This document shows positions 55,270-63,895 of a stretch of DNA of 64,000 nt, piece after piece (position 1 is the stretch's first letter; each line of letters begins with the position of its first letter). The position numbers and the translations under genes were made by a program. The notes below the pieces were generated by a model that saw only the letters and a program-made list of their open reading frames with translations, had not been told where the DNA came from and searched no databases. This DNA comes from Paenibacillus sp. RUD330 (GTDB taxonomy: Bacteria; Bacillota; Bacilli; Paenibacillales; Paenibacillaceae), in the NCBI RefSeq assembly GCF_002243345.2, contig NZ_CP022655.2:2730501-2794500 (forward strand). Reading direction: 5' to 3'.

Positions 55270-56352
55270 TCAGGGAAGGACATGAATGCGATCGGGATTC
55301 AGGCGCAATCGGACCCTGCCCTGCAGGAAGCCGCGCAGACTCGGATCGGCATCATCCACCAGGAAGGTCGTCGAACCGCAGCGGACCTCATACCGGAACA
55401 TCCGGCCGAGGAAGCTGCTGCTCTGGATCTCGCCGGTCCAGCTAGGATAGGGCTCGGTCCCGCCATCCTCTTGGACGTCGATCGAGATGCATTCCGGACG
55501 CGCCACCATCGCAATCTCTTCCCCAACCGCGTATTGCCGGCCGTGGGATCGGACTCGGATGATGGAGGACTCGCAGCGGACGGTCAGCTCATCCCCTTTT
55601 AGATCCGCTACCTGCCCTCGGATGAAATTGGCCGTTCCGACAAACGAAGCGACGAAGGCATCGTTGGGCTTGAAATAGATTTCCCATGGAGTTCCGGCCT
55701 GGCGGATGGTTCCCTGCTCGAACACGGCGATCCGGTCCGACATCGACAGAGCCTCGTCCTGGTCGTGGGTAACGAACACGGCGGTGATGCCGGTCCTGCG
55801 CTGAAGCTCCCGCAGCTCTTGCCTGACCTCGACCCGCATCTTGGCGTCGAGATTGCTGAGGGGCTCGTCCATCATCAGAATCTTCTGACCGGTTACGAGC
55901 GCGCGCGCGAAGGCGACACGCTGCTGCTGTCCGCCGCTCAGCTCTTTGGGCAAGCGGCTCCCGAGCCCATCCAGGCCGAACATGCCGAGCATTTCGTCCA
56001 CTCTCCGCCTGCTTTCGTTCCGGGATATTTTCTGGAGCTTCAGGCCGTAGCCGATATTCTCGTCGACCGTCATATGGGGAAAGAGAGCGTAATCCTGAAA
56101 GACGAGCGGGGTTTGGCGCTTGAACGCCGGAATACCGTTGACCTGGCGCCCATCGATCCGGATGCTGCCGCTATCCGGCTCGTCGAAGCCGGCGATCAGT
56201 CTCATCAAGGTCGTTTTGCCGCAGCCGCTCGGTCCGAGCAGCGTCGTGAAGCTGCCTGCCGGAATATCGAGGCTCACGTTGCGGATGGCGGCGAAGGAGC
56301 CGAACGACTTGGATAGGCTGTCGATCTGAATATGGACTTGATATGGATTCAT
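55270..56352 (-). CDS. ABC transporter ATP-binding protein (Fbp/Pot type)
   Basis: A 360-residue importer ATPase. Walker A is GPSGCGKTT (40-48), the Q-loop is VFQDYALFPHM, the signature LSGGQQQRVAFARAL, Walker B KILMMDEP, the switch histidine VFVTHDQDEAL, and a C-terminal TOBE/OB region covers about 240-360. It energises uptake with the adjacent permease. The ATG at 56352 follows GGAGGAAACG and overlaps the permease stop (ATGA). Family members import iron, spermidine/putrescine, or phosphonates such as 2-aminoethylphosphonate. Confidence 0.9.
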   Translation of the reverse strand: MNPYQVHIQIDSLSKSFGSFAAIRNVSLDIPAGSFTTLLGPSGCGKTTLMRLIAGFDEPDSGSIRIDGRQVNGIPAFKRQTPLVFQDYALFPHMTVDENIGYGLKLQKISRNESRRRVDEMLGMFGLDGLGSRLPKELSGGQQQRVAFARALVTGQKILMMDEPLSNLDAKMRVEVRQELRELQRRTGITAVFVTHDQDEALSMSDRIAVFEQGTIRQAGTPWEIYFKPNDAFVASFVGTANFIRGQVADLKGDELTVRCESSIIRVRSHGRQYAVGEEIAMVARPECISIDVQEDGGTEPYPSWTGEIQSSSFLGRMFRYEVRCGSTTFLVDDADPSLRGFLQGRVRLRLNPDRIHVLP

Positions 56353-57992
56353 CGTTTCCTCCGATCCTGGGTGAATGGGATAAGCCGCGACAAGGCCAGC
56401 ACGGCGAAGGCAATCGATATGAGGACGACAGTGAAGGCCGAGGCTCCTCCCCACGCCCCGCTCTGGACGAGACCGAGAATGGATACCGTGCCGACCGAGG
56501 TGTGGACGGAGTATAGGAAGATGATCACGCTCAGGCAGGTGACGGACCGGAGAAACGAAACGGACATTCCGGAGAGGAACGGCCCCTTGAGCAGCGGAAG
56601 CAGAACGCCGAGCAGCGTGCGGAAGCTGCCCGCTCCGAGGTTATGCGAAGCGTCCTCCAGCGAACGGCCGATCTGCTGAAACCCGGCCGAGCAGGCGCTG
56701 TAGCATGTCGGCAGGTTCCAGAACATCAAGGCCAGAATCATGATCGCGGATGTGCCGCCGAGCTGGAGCGGCGGCTGGTTGAAGGTCAAGGCGAAGCCCA
56801 GCCCGAGGAACACGCCGGGGACGGCTCCCGGCAGGATCGCCAGGAAATCGAGCAGCCGGTTGACGCCGATTCGCTTGCGATGGACGATATAGGCGAGAAT
56901 GATGCCCAGCACGGCAGCTCCTATCGAAGACAGCAAAGCATAAGAGATGCTGTTGTACAGCTCCTGCTGCTTCGCCGTGACGTAGTTCAGGTTGTCCAGC
57001 GTAAAGCTCCAGTCGTAGCCCCAGGTTTTTGTGAAGGCGCCGTAAACCAGCACTCCATAGACCGCAAGGATGAACAAGGCGATCGACAGGCAGCAAGCAA
57101 ATAGAATCCACTTGACCGGCGGAGAAGCCGGGTAGGCCTTGAGGCTGGACTCTCTCCCGGTGACGGTGATATAGGAGCTCCTGCCGACCCACAGACGGTT
57201 GACGAGAAACAGGCCGAGAGCGGGCAGCAGCAGAGCCGTCGACAGCACGGCAGCCGAGGATAGATCGAACCAGCCGGACATCTGCATGTAAGCCTCGGTG
57301 GGAAGCAGCGTGAAGTTGCCCCCGATGATCATCGGGTTTCCGAAGTCCGCCAAAACGTTCATTGCCGTAATCAAAGCTCCTCCTGCGATTCCGGGCCTGC
57401 ACAGCGGCAGAAAGACATGCCTGAACGCCTGCCATCTCGTCGCGCCCAGATTATGCGCGGCATACTCCAGATGGACGGCGGACGATTGCAGTACGCCATA
57501 GATGACGGCATAGGCGTAGGGGAAAAAAGTAATCGTCTGGACAAGCCAAAGCCCATGCCACCCGTAAATATCCACATTGAAATGAAGCAGCTGCCTGGTG
57601 ATCAGGCCTTGCCTGCCGAAAAGCAGAATATAGGACAAAGCCACGATAAAGGGCGGAGAAACGATCGGAAGCAGCGTCACGAAACGAAACAGTCCCTTGA
57701 GCGGCACATCCAGCCTGGCAACCGTAAAGGCGAACAGAAAGGCGATCGCCGTGCAGGAGAACGTGGAGAGCACGGTCATCATCAGACTGTTGCGGGCCGC
57801 CTGCAGCCATCTGGAGTTGGTGAACAGCTGCATGTAGTCCGCTGGATGCGGGTAGCTGACCACCTTGGCGATCGGCCAGAGGACAAAAAAGGCGGTGATC
57901 AGCAGGACGGCGGCGGCCGCCGTCGCCAGAACGGGCTCTTGCTTCATTTTTTTCATTTGTTTCCATGCGTCCATCAACGCTGTTGCAGCCAT
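56349..57992 (-). CDS. ABC transporter permease, double-domain FbpB type
   Basis: A 547-residue membrane protein with two fused permease halves, each with an EAA-type loop: YAAHNLGATRWQAFRHVFLP in the first half and EDASHNLGAGSFRTLLGVLL in the second. About 12 membrane helices. This fused layout is typical of iron (FbpB) and 2-aminoethylphosphonate-type permeases. CGGAGTGAATC precedes the ATG. It follows the solute-binding-protein gene by about 100 bp, with a hairpin between, and overlaps the ATPase gene by 4 bp. Confidence 0.9.
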   Translation of the reverse strand: MAATALMDAWKQMKKMKQEPVLATAAAAVLLITAFFVLWPIAKVVSYPHPADYMQLFTNSRWLQAARNSLMMTVLSTFSCTAIAFLFAFTVARLDVPLKGLFRFVTLLPIVSPPFIVALSYILLFGRQGLITRQLLHFNVDIYGWHGLWLVQTITFFPYAYAVIYGVLQSSAVHLEYAAHNLGATRWQAFRHVFLPLCRPGIAGGALITAMNVLADFGNPMIIGGNFTLLPTEAYMQMSGWFDLSSAAVLSTALLLPALGLFLVNRLWVGRSSYITVTGRESSLKAYPASPPVKWILFACCLSIALFILAVYGVLVYGAFTKTWGYDWSFTLDNLNYVTAKQQELYNSISYALLSSIGAAVLGIILAYIVHRKRIGVNRLLDFLAILPGAVPGVFLGLGFALTFNQPPLQLGGTSAIMILALMFWNLPTCYSACSAGFQQIGRSLEDASHNLGAGSFRTLLGVLLPLLKGPFLSGMSVSFLRSVTCLSVIIFLYSVHTSVGTVSILGLVQSGAWGGASAFTVVLISIAFAVLALSRLIPFTQDRRKR

Positions 57993-58030
57993 TAAGATTC
58001 ACTCCGTTCCAGAACATGGCGGAAAAAGAG

Positions 58031-58072
58031 ACGGGAACGCTCCTCTCGCCGTAAGGCAGGGAGGGTTCCCGC
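58031..58072 (-). terminator. Partial terminator/attenuator inside the importer operon
   Basis: On the minus strand GCGGGAAC pairs with GTTCCCGT, with added pairing CCTCC/GGAG, and is followed by CTCTTTTTC. Between binding-protein and permease genes such hairpins commonly allow higher expression of the binding protein. Confidence 0.65.
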
Positions 58073-58095
58073 TAGCCTTGCCGATGCGCAGTCCG

Positions 58096-59208
58096 TTACT
58101 TCGTTCCGGCCATGTCGGTGAACTGCTTCACGACATCGGCCTTCATCGCGGCCGCTTTGGCCCGGTCGTAATCGACGAGATCGACTTCGGATACCGGAAT
58201 CATTCCTTCCGGAGGCGCGACGTCGCCGCGTACGGAGTAGCGGTTCGACATCTTCGTATTCAGCTCTCCCGTTTCCTTCGTCAGCAGCCAATCCATGAAT
58301 TTCCGGGCGTTGTCCGTGTTGGCTCCGCCATGGATGATGCCGGCTCCGCCGATCTCATAGGCGGTCTGCTCCGGTACGATGACCTTGATCGGATAGCCCT
58401 GCTTGGCCGATTTCACGATATCATGGGCCCAGGACATTCCGGCGATGAACTCGCCCGTTGCGGTCAGCTGGATGCCGTCGCCCGCTTTGGGCGTGTAGTG
58501 GTGGACGTTGGCGTTCAATTTCTTCAGGTAGTCCCACCCCTGCTGCTCGCCGAGACGGAACAGCTGATCGGCTACGAAGATATAGCCGCCGCCCGCCGTT
58601 GCCGGGTTGGATGTGACGAATTGGCCCTTGTAGGCCGGATCGAGCAGGTCATCCCAGGTTCTGGGCTCTTGAACGCCCTTTGGCTCCAGCTCCTTCTTGT
58701 ATCTCTCGGTGTTCAGCACGATGCCGAGAACGCCCATGTACCAGCCCTGCCAATATCCGTTCGGATCGTTGAATTTGGCGTCGATATCGGCTACATTCGG
58801 AGACGTGTACTTCTCCAGAACGCCTTGCTCGGCCAGCGGCTGGTAAAACTCCACGGAACCGCCTACGAGCACATCCGCCTTCGGCGAGCTTTTCTCGGCC
58901 TGCACCCGCGTGCTTGCTTCGCCCGCGCTGCCCAGGTTCAAATACTCCATCTCGATGCCCGTATCTTCCTTGAATCTCTGCTTCAGCTGGATCATGTCGT
59001 CTTCGTTCAAAGCGGAATAAACGACGAGTTTGTCCGATTTCGGCGCGCCGGACTCCGACCCGGCCTGGTTCGCCGCCGCAGCGCCTTTCAGAGGACTCGG
59101 CTCCGCGCCTCCCGCGTTGTTCTGGCCGCAAGCGCTCAGAACGGTTGCAGCGGCAAGCACGACCAGCCCCAAAGAATGCTTCTTTCTTTTCCCCCAACTG
59201 TTTATCAT
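58096..59208 (-). CDS. Extracellular solute-binding lipoprotein (Fbp/AEP type)
   Basis: A 370-residue lipoprotein with a signal peptide and lipobox LSACGQ. The mature chain begins after an Ala/Gly/Ser-rich linker at KLVVYSALNEDDMIQLKQRF, the usual start of iron(III) and 2-aminoethylphosphonate binding proteins, followed by ADVLVGGSVEFYQPLAEQG and the hinge-region segment GVLGIVLNTERY. It should deliver the ligand to the FbpB-type permease. GAGGAGG precedes the ATG. The TGTCTGACA operator word lies 31 bp upstream, over the expected promoter start. Iron versus a phosphorus compound cannot be settled by eye; the linked phosphatase favours the latter. Confidence 0.88.
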   Translation of the reverse strand: MINSWGKRKKHSLGLVVLAAATVLSACGQNNAGGAEPSPLKGAAAANQAGSESGAPKSDKLVVYSALNEDDMIQLKQRFKEDTGIEMEYLNLGSAGEASTRVQAEKSSPKADVLVGGSVEFYQPLAEQGVLEKYTSPNVADIDAKFNDPNGYWQGWYMGVLGIVLNTERYKKELEPKGVQEPRTWDDLLDPAYKGQFVTSNPATAGGGYIFVADQLFRLGEQQGWDYLKKLNANVHHYTPKAGDGIQLTATGEFIAGMSWAHDIVKSAKQGYPIKVIVPEQTAYEIGGAGIIHGGANTDNARKFMDWLLTKETGELNTKMSNRYSVRGDVAPPEGMIPVSEVDLVDYDRAKAAAMKADVVKQFTDMAGTK

Positions 59209-59235
59209 GATCCATCCTCCTCATTCATCTGCCAA

Positions 59236-59248
59236 GCTGTCTGACATC
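59236..59248. promoter_or_regulatory. Operator half-site at the importer promoter
   Basis: GCTGTCTGACATC is identical to one arm of the 53366-53393 palindrome and includes the dyad TGTC-T-GACA. It follows a TATAGA-like -10 on the minus strand, a position suited to repression. The GntR/UTRA regulator encoded next door is the likely ligand. Confidence 0.6.
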
Positions 59249-59313
59249 TATAACTTTAAAAAAGAAATGTTTGCGGAACATAATCAAGCCGTTAAGGTTT
59301 TATGAACGAAAAC

Positions 59314-59349
59314 AAAAAAACCGCATCGCCCGATTCCAGGCGATGCGGT
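59314..59349 (-). terminator. Intrinsic terminator of the GntR gene
   Basis: ACCGCATCGCC pairs with GGCGATGCGGT over an 8-base loop. On the minus strand a run of seven U residues follows. It separates the GntR gene from the importer promoter. Confidence 0.9.
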
Positions 59350-59364
59350 CTTGCAAACAGCCGT

Positions 59365-60072
59365 TCAATCCCGTTTGACATACAGCTTGAACGCGCTGCT
59401 CTTCAAATAGTCGAGCGAGTAGAAGACAGGACGGTCATCCTCTCCAAAATGAAGCTGCTTCAGGAGAATGAGATCCCCTCCGAGGAGCCCGGCAGCCTTC
59501 AGGTCCCTTTCCTCGACAGTGCCGACAGGACAGATCTCGGTCAAGGCGTAGGAAATCCGGATTCCAAGCCTTTCCTGCAGGAAGTCGAAAATAGCGCCGG
59601 AAAAGCCATCCTCGAAATGACGGGCGGCGATTGCCTTCGGGAAAATGTTGTAATAGAAGGCCACCTTCTGGTCGTCCGCCGTTCTCAGCCGCTCCAGAAC
59701 GACGACCGGGTCCCCGCTTTGCAGCTTATCGGACCAGTCCGGCTCCGGCTGCTGCGAATAGATCTTCACATAGGCTTCGCTGTCCTTGTAGCCGACCCGC
59801 TTGATCATCTCTCCGAGACTGCTCAGCTTGTTGAGCGGGTTCATGATGAGGGAGCCCTGCTCGTTCACATAGGTTCCAACGCCATTTTTGCTTAGAAGCA
59901 CACCCTCTCTCTGAAGCATCTTCAGCGACTCCCTGAGTGTCGGGCGGCTCACTTCGAACTCCTTCGCCAAGGCGGGCTCGGAAGGAAGCTTGTCCCCGGG
60001 CTTCAGCTCCCCGCTCTTGATCCTGCGTTCAATCTCTTCTTTGACACGAATATATAGAAGCTTTTTTTCCAT
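59365..60072 (-). CDS. GntR-family regulator with UTRA domain (HutC subfamily)
   Basis: A 235-residue regulator. The N-terminal winged helix runs YIRVKEEIERRIKSGELKPG, LPSEPALAKEFEVSRPTLRE and LLSKNGVGTYV. Residues about 85-235 are a UTRA ligand-binding domain with the YYNIFPKAIAARHFEDG region. It lies directly upstream of the importer operon in the same orientation but has its own terminator. The most economical reading is that it represses the importer at TGTCTGACA sites, and perhaps the secreted-protein gene, until its ligand binds. Relatives sense sugars, histidine intermediates or phosphonates. Confidence 0.87.
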   Translation of the reverse strand: MEKKLLYIRVKEEIERRIKSGELKPGDKLPSEPALAKEFEVSRPTLRESLKMLQREGVLLSKNGVGTYVNEQGSLIMNPLNKLSSLGEMIKRVGYKDSEAYVKIYSQQPEPDWSDKLQSGDPVVVLERLRTADDQKVAFYYNIFPKAIAARHFEDGFSGAIFDFLQERLGIRISYALTEICPVGTVEERDLKAAGLLGGDLILLKQLHFGEDDRPVFYSLDYLKSSAFKLYVKRD

Positions 60073-60212
60073 GAAGTGTCGATCCTCTCGCCATAGGAAA
60101 TACCGGTCTATTTGGAATTAGGGTATCAAAATTCAGCGGAAACTGCCAGTCTGGCGAATTTCGCCCGCTGTCCTCCTGGACGCCTCCGATGGGCGGACGG
60201 CGGGAGCTTACT

Positions 60213-60554
60213 TCAGCCTGCGCCGGCGGCCAGGACGATCCACACGAGATGATAAGCGGCAAGCAAGGCATATACGGCCGCAGCGAAGAGGATCAATCGG
60301 GACAGCAGCATCGAGCCCGTCCTTCCTCCCATGAGCAGAAGGAGCGACGGCAGGACGATCTTATACCCATAGAAGAGCGCGGGATGCGTCTCGTACAATA
60401 AAGCCGCGAACGGGTTGGCTTCCTGTATGACATGCAGCCGGATGCCTGCATCGGTCGCGATGGCGTCGAAGACGGACAGAACGAGAAGAAGCCACTTCGC
60501 GATGGCGTTCCGTGATTTGATGTTCGATACGGACATCGATGTTCTTGCCTGCAT
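60213..60554 (-). CDS. DUF5658-like small membrane protein
   Basis: A protein of about 113 residues with three to four predicted membrane helices (AKWLLLVLSVFDAIATDAG, FYGYKIVLPSLLLLMG and the C-terminal AAAVYALLAAYHLVWIVLAA). The motif VIQEANPFAALLY with the preceding Asp/Thr/Gly pattern fits DUF5658. The ATG at 60554 has GGGGG 8 bp upstream inside a perfect hairpin; an ATG at 60536 is the alternative. Function unknown. Confidence 0.7.
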   Translation of the reverse strand: MQARTSMSVSNIKSRNAIAKWLLLVLSVFDAIATDAGIRLHVIQEANPFAALLYETHPALFYGYKIVLPSLLLLMGGRTGSMLLSRLILFAAAVYALLAAYHLVWIVLAAGAG

Positions 60555-60555
60555 G

Positions 60556-60606
60556 AATGGAACCCCCAATCATGATACATATTGTATCATGATTGGGGGT
60601 TCCATT
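60556..60606. repeat. 24-bp perfect inverted repeat with 3-base loop
   Basis: Arms AATGGAACCCCCAATCATGA... (60556-60579) and the exact complement (60583-60606) surround TAT. On the minus strand the second arm holds the only plausible ribosome-binding site of the DUF5658 gene, ending 1 bp before its ATG. There is no U tract. It may be an RNA switch, a protein-binding palindrome (inner TGATACA-TAT-TGTATCA) or a mobile palindromic element. Confidence 0.75.
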
Positions 60607-60766
60607 TCCAGCTGCGTCCTTTGCTTCATGGATGGCATCATATGAATTCCGGGCCGTTTTCTAGGCTGGGCGCGACCTCTCCGGCCATTACTTGCCGAAC
60701 CCGCTCGTAGCACCGGAGCAGATCGCTGCCGCTGACCAGATCGGGGCGACGGACCCACCTTCTCGG

Positions 60767-62566
60767 CTATTGTTCCTCCAGCCAGATCCGCTTGAAGTCG
60801 ATCCAGCCTCTGGCATTGAAGGCCGCCCCCCGGATAGTCGGGTGAACGAACGTATTCAGCCTCCTGTGATGGAGGAAGACGATGCGGGACTCCTCCAGCA
60901 GACGGAGCTCGACCGCGCGCAGATGGCTGTACCGCTCCTCCTCGCTGTAAGAAGCAAGCGCGGCATCGATCCGCTCCAGCATCCAGCCCTTCTGGTCATC
61001 CGTATACAGGCTTACGATGCCTCCTCCATGCTCATACATGTCGATCTCGCACACATATTCGTCGGAGAGGAACATGCCGGAGAGCGCCATGTCGGCCCCG
61101 GCAATGATCGCCTCGTCGACCAGCTGCATCCAGTCGGCGACGACCAGCTCCACGTTGATTCCGAATTTCCCCAGCCGCGAGGCGATCCATTTGCTGTCTT
61201 TCCGATACTTCTCATGAGCCAGCAGTCTCAGCGGCGTTCCATCGTAGCCGGAGCGTGCCATCAGCCCCCGCACTTCGGATTCCGGAGCCGTTCTCGGCAG
61301 GTGGTTCACGCTGTCCTGGGGACGAAGACGGTAAGCAGGCATCGCCCGCTCTCCGCCAAGCTCCGCCTGCATCGCGACGGGATCCAGCATGAGGCGGACA
61401 GCCTTGCGGAGGTCGCCGCTCCGCACCCATCCGTCCCGCTTTCCGTTCCAGGTCAGCATGGTGCAGCCATTGTACAGGCGCGCCAGAGACTGCCAGTCTT
61501 CTTGAGGCGGCGGATGGACCCCGGAATCCATTGCCAGCGGCATTATGTCCGGCAAGCCGATCGTGGAGGGCTGCTCCATCTCCTCGGCAAAAACAAGAAT
61601 TTCGACGCGGTCCAGATAAGGCCGCTCCGCGTAATAGGACTCGTTCGCGGTCAGAACGATTTTCTGCGGAGTTCGGGATTCCAATCGGAATGCTCCCGTC
61701 CCGGCCGGCAGCCTCCAATAGGAGGATTCGTCCATCGCACTGAAGCCGGCGGGCAGCACGGACGCGATCGAAGAACTCAAAAAACGGTCGAAAATCCGAT
61801 TCGGCTTGGCCAGGCGGAACCGGATGGTGCGCCGCCCCAGCGCCTCGATGGAAGCGACATTCCTCATCAGCCAGGCGTTCGACGATCGGGATTGCCGCAG
61901 ACGTTCAAAAGTGAAGAGCGCATCCTGCGAAGTCAGCTCCCTTCCGTCGTGGAAGTGGACGCCCTTGCGCAGATAGAAGGTCCATTCCGTCCCTTCCGAA
62001 TTGACATTCCAAGCATGCGCGAGTCCGGGTACGATACGCTCGCTCGATTCGTCGTAGGCGACAAGACCATCGAAAATGTGATGGATGAGATGGGAATCGA
62101 AGGCGAATTCAACTTCGGCGGGATCGAGCGTATATACATTCCGATAGACGGGGAATCGGAGCGTATCGCAGCAGACTTGGCCTTCAACCGTTTCCTTGCG
62201 GACCCCGAAGCTGCCGCCCAGCCAGCCCATGAACTCGTCCTTGGCAGACGTCCCGTTCCCGAACCGGTTCACCAGCTCGAGAGCGATCCGATAATTGCCT
62301 TGACTGGCCTCCGTCTTGCATGCTTCGAGCAGCAAGCGATCCCGGTCCTGCTTGAAGACAAGGCGGGAACGATGGCCTCTGCCTCTGCCGGGAAGCCAGC
62401 CCAAGCAGTGGTCGTCCTCGAGTTTTTTCAGGATGAGCTTCACGTTTCTTGTCGTGCAGCGCAGCGCTTCGGCCAGCTCTTCAAGGGCAACCTCGATCGG
62501 CGTCCCGAGGGGGCTTCCTGTCGAATACTTATCGTAGAGAATGAGGTAGCGCTCGGTTTCAATCAT
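60767..62566 (-). CDS. SgrR-type regulator fused to a peptide-binding (SBP_bac_5) domain
   Basis: A 599-residue protein. Residues about 1-115 form an SgrR-like winged helix (LAEALRCTTRNVKLILKKLE, then WLPGRGRGHRSRLVF). Residues about 150-595 are a type-2 solute-binding domain of the oligopeptide-binding family (LAHAWNVNSEGTEWTFYLRKG, VHFHDGRELTSQDALFTFER) without a signal peptide, as expected for an intracellular sensor. It likely regulates a transporter or sugar-phosphate response elsewhere in the genome. AAAGGAG precedes the ATG. Confidence 0.87.
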   Translation of the reverse strand: MIETERYLILYDKYSTGSPLGTPIEVALEELAEALRCTTRNVKLILKKLEDDHCLGWLPGRGRGHRSRLVFKQDRDRLLLEACKTEASQGNYRIALELVNRFGNGTSAKDEFMGWLGGSFGVRKETVEGQVCCDTLRFPVYRNVYTLDPAEVEFAFDSHLIHHIFDGLVAYDESSERIVPGLAHAWNVNSEGTEWTFYLRKGVHFHDGRELTSQDALFTFERLRQSRSSNAWLMRNVASIEALGRRTIRFRLAKPNRIFDRFLSSSIASVLPAGFSAMDESSYWRLPAGTGAFRLESRTPQKIVLTANESYYAERPYLDRVEILVFAEEMEQPSTIGLPDIMPLAMDSGVHPPPQEDWQSLARLYNGCTMLTWNGKRDGWVRSGDLRKAVRLMLDPVAMQAELGGERAMPAYRLRPQDSVNHLPRTAPESEVRGLMARSGYDGTPLRLLAHEKYRKDSKWIASRLGKFGINVELVVADWMQLVDEAIIAGADMALSGMFLSDEYVCEIDMYEHGGGIVSLYTDDQKGWMLERIDAALASYSEEERYSHLRAVELRLLEESRIVFLHHRRLNTFVHPTIRGAAFNARGWIDFKRIWLEEQ

Positions 62567-62655
62567 CGTTGGCCGCTCCTTTCCCCGCTTCGCCTGCCGA
62601 ATCCGGGATTGGGTTACAATAGGAAAGACAATTCTTCAGGAGGAGGTCTGCTATT

Positions 62656-63306
62656 TTGTATCAGACTACTTTAACGAAACCTGCCCGCGACGGACAGCGC
62701 GTTTTTGTCGCCGTTCCTCTGCCGGGTCCCTTGAAAGACCGGATCGGAGCTTGGTCGGATGAGCTGCGCACCGTCTATCCGTTCCGAAAATGGACGGATG
62801 CTGCAGATCTGCATATCACGCTTCAATTCATCGGCGATACGCCGCCGGAGCGTGTATCGGAGCTCCGTTCCGCACTCGCGGCGGCGATGCAGTCCGGACG
62901 GCTCCGGCCGTTCGTCTTGAGCTTGAGCGGCACGGGCACCTTCGGCATTCCCGAGTCGCCGAAAGTGTTCTGGGCAGGAATCGGCGGCGACAGGGAAGAG
63001 TTGCAGCAAGCAAGGAGCATCGTCGCGGAAGCGGCCTCTGTCCTTGGATACAAGGCCGAAGAGCGGGCTTACAGCCCCCATCTTACGCTCGCCCGGAACT
63101 ACCGGGGAACGGAGCCGTTTCGGATGCCCCAGCTGCGTCTGCATTCGGCAGCTTCAGTTGCCGGGAGCTCCGGAGGGACGGAAGTCCGGGCAACGGACGA
63201 CTTCGCAGCATCGTTGTCCTGGACCGTCGATGAAATCGTCTTGTACCGGACGCATATGCATCGGCTGCCTATGTACGAAACCGTGGCCCGCTTTCCATTC
63301 GGATAA
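62656..63306 (+). CDS. thpR: RNA 2',3'-cyclic phosphodiesterase
   Basis: A 216-residue 2H phosphoesterase with the two catalytic HxTx motifs: HITL at His53 and HLTL at His142 in YSPHLTLARNY. The opening RVFVAVPLP is typical for ThpR/LigT. It hydrolyses 2',3'-cyclic phosphates, and some members ligate tRNA halves in vitro. It starts at TTG (62656) with AGGAGG upstream. It is slightly longer than average (about 180-190) owing to an insertion before the last strands. It converges on the Nudix gene 19 bp away. Confidence 0.9.
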   Translation: MYQTTLTKPARDGQRVFVAVPLPGPLKDRIGAWSDELRTVYPFRKWTDAADLHITLQFIGDTPPERVSELRSALAAAMQSGRLRPFVLSLSGTGTFGIPESPKVFWAGIGGDREELQQARSIVAEAASVLGYKAEERAYSPHLTLARNYRGTEPFRMPQLRLHSAASVAGSSGGTEVRATDDFAASLSWTVDEIVLYRTHMHRLPMYETVARFPFG

Positions 63307-63325
63307 TAGGAAAGCGCGGCGCGGC

Positions 63326-63895
63326 TCACGCTTGGGGTCGGATGCGGAACAGCCCGTAGCCGGCCAGAGGCACGAGCGGATCGGAATCATAGCTCAAGCC
63401 GTCCGACCGGCCGTTCAGCGCGACGTCGACGAGCCAGCGCGTGAACGGGGCGACATGCATGGATTCCATCTCCTCCAGGCTGAAAAAGCCTGCCGCATCG
63501 ACCTCCACGCCATCGGGAACCGGCTCGCCGCCGACATAGTCCATCGAGAACGCCACATACACATTATGGATCTGCCGCGGCTGATCGCGCAGGGCGGCAA
63601 TGCCGGTGGCGACGGCTTGAATGCCCGCCTCTTCGAGCACTTCCCGCTGCACGGTCTCATGCAGCTGCTCCAGCTGTTCGGCGTATCCGCCGGGATTGGT
63701 CCAGTATCCCCTTCCCGGTTCCTGGGCACGCCGCACGAGCAGCAGCTTGCCGCCTCGCTCCACCAAGGCGCCGACTCCGACGCTGTAATGGCCCCAATGA
63801 ACGAAGCTGCACGAAACACAAGCCCGTCTCGGCGTTCCGTCGATATCCCTCGTCTCCATGGCATCCCCGCATGCGGAGCAAAAATTGACTTCCAT
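63326..63895 (-). CDS. Nudix hydrolase with N-terminal zinc ribbon
   Basis: A 189-residue protein. An N-terminal CSACG and CVSC pair forms a zinc ribbon like that of NudC-type proteins. The Nudix box GGYAEQLEQLHETVQREVLEEAG fits GX5EX7REUXEEXGU exactly (about residues 69-91). It should hydrolyse a nucleoside diphosphate derivative. CAGAGGAG precedes the ATG. It lacks the NudC-specific extra domain, so NAD pyrophosphatase activity is not implied. Confidence 0.88.
   Translation of the reverse strand: MEVNFCSACGDAMETRDIDGTPRRACVSCSFVHWGHYSVGVGALVERGGKLLLVRRAQEPGRGYWTNPGGYAEQLEQLHETVQREVLEEAGIQAVATGIAALRDQPRQIHNVYVAFSMDYVGGEPVPDGVEVDAAGFFSLEEMESMHVAPFTRWLVDVALNGRSDGLSYDSDPLVPLAGYGLFRIRPQA

Noticed and set aside
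60638-60766. In-frame open extension of 42 codons after the TAG stop of the SgrR-like gene
   Set aside because: It looks faintly protein-like, but the SgrR-like protein already has a complete domain end. An open run of this length is not rare at this GC content, and there is no start codon or ribosome-binding site.
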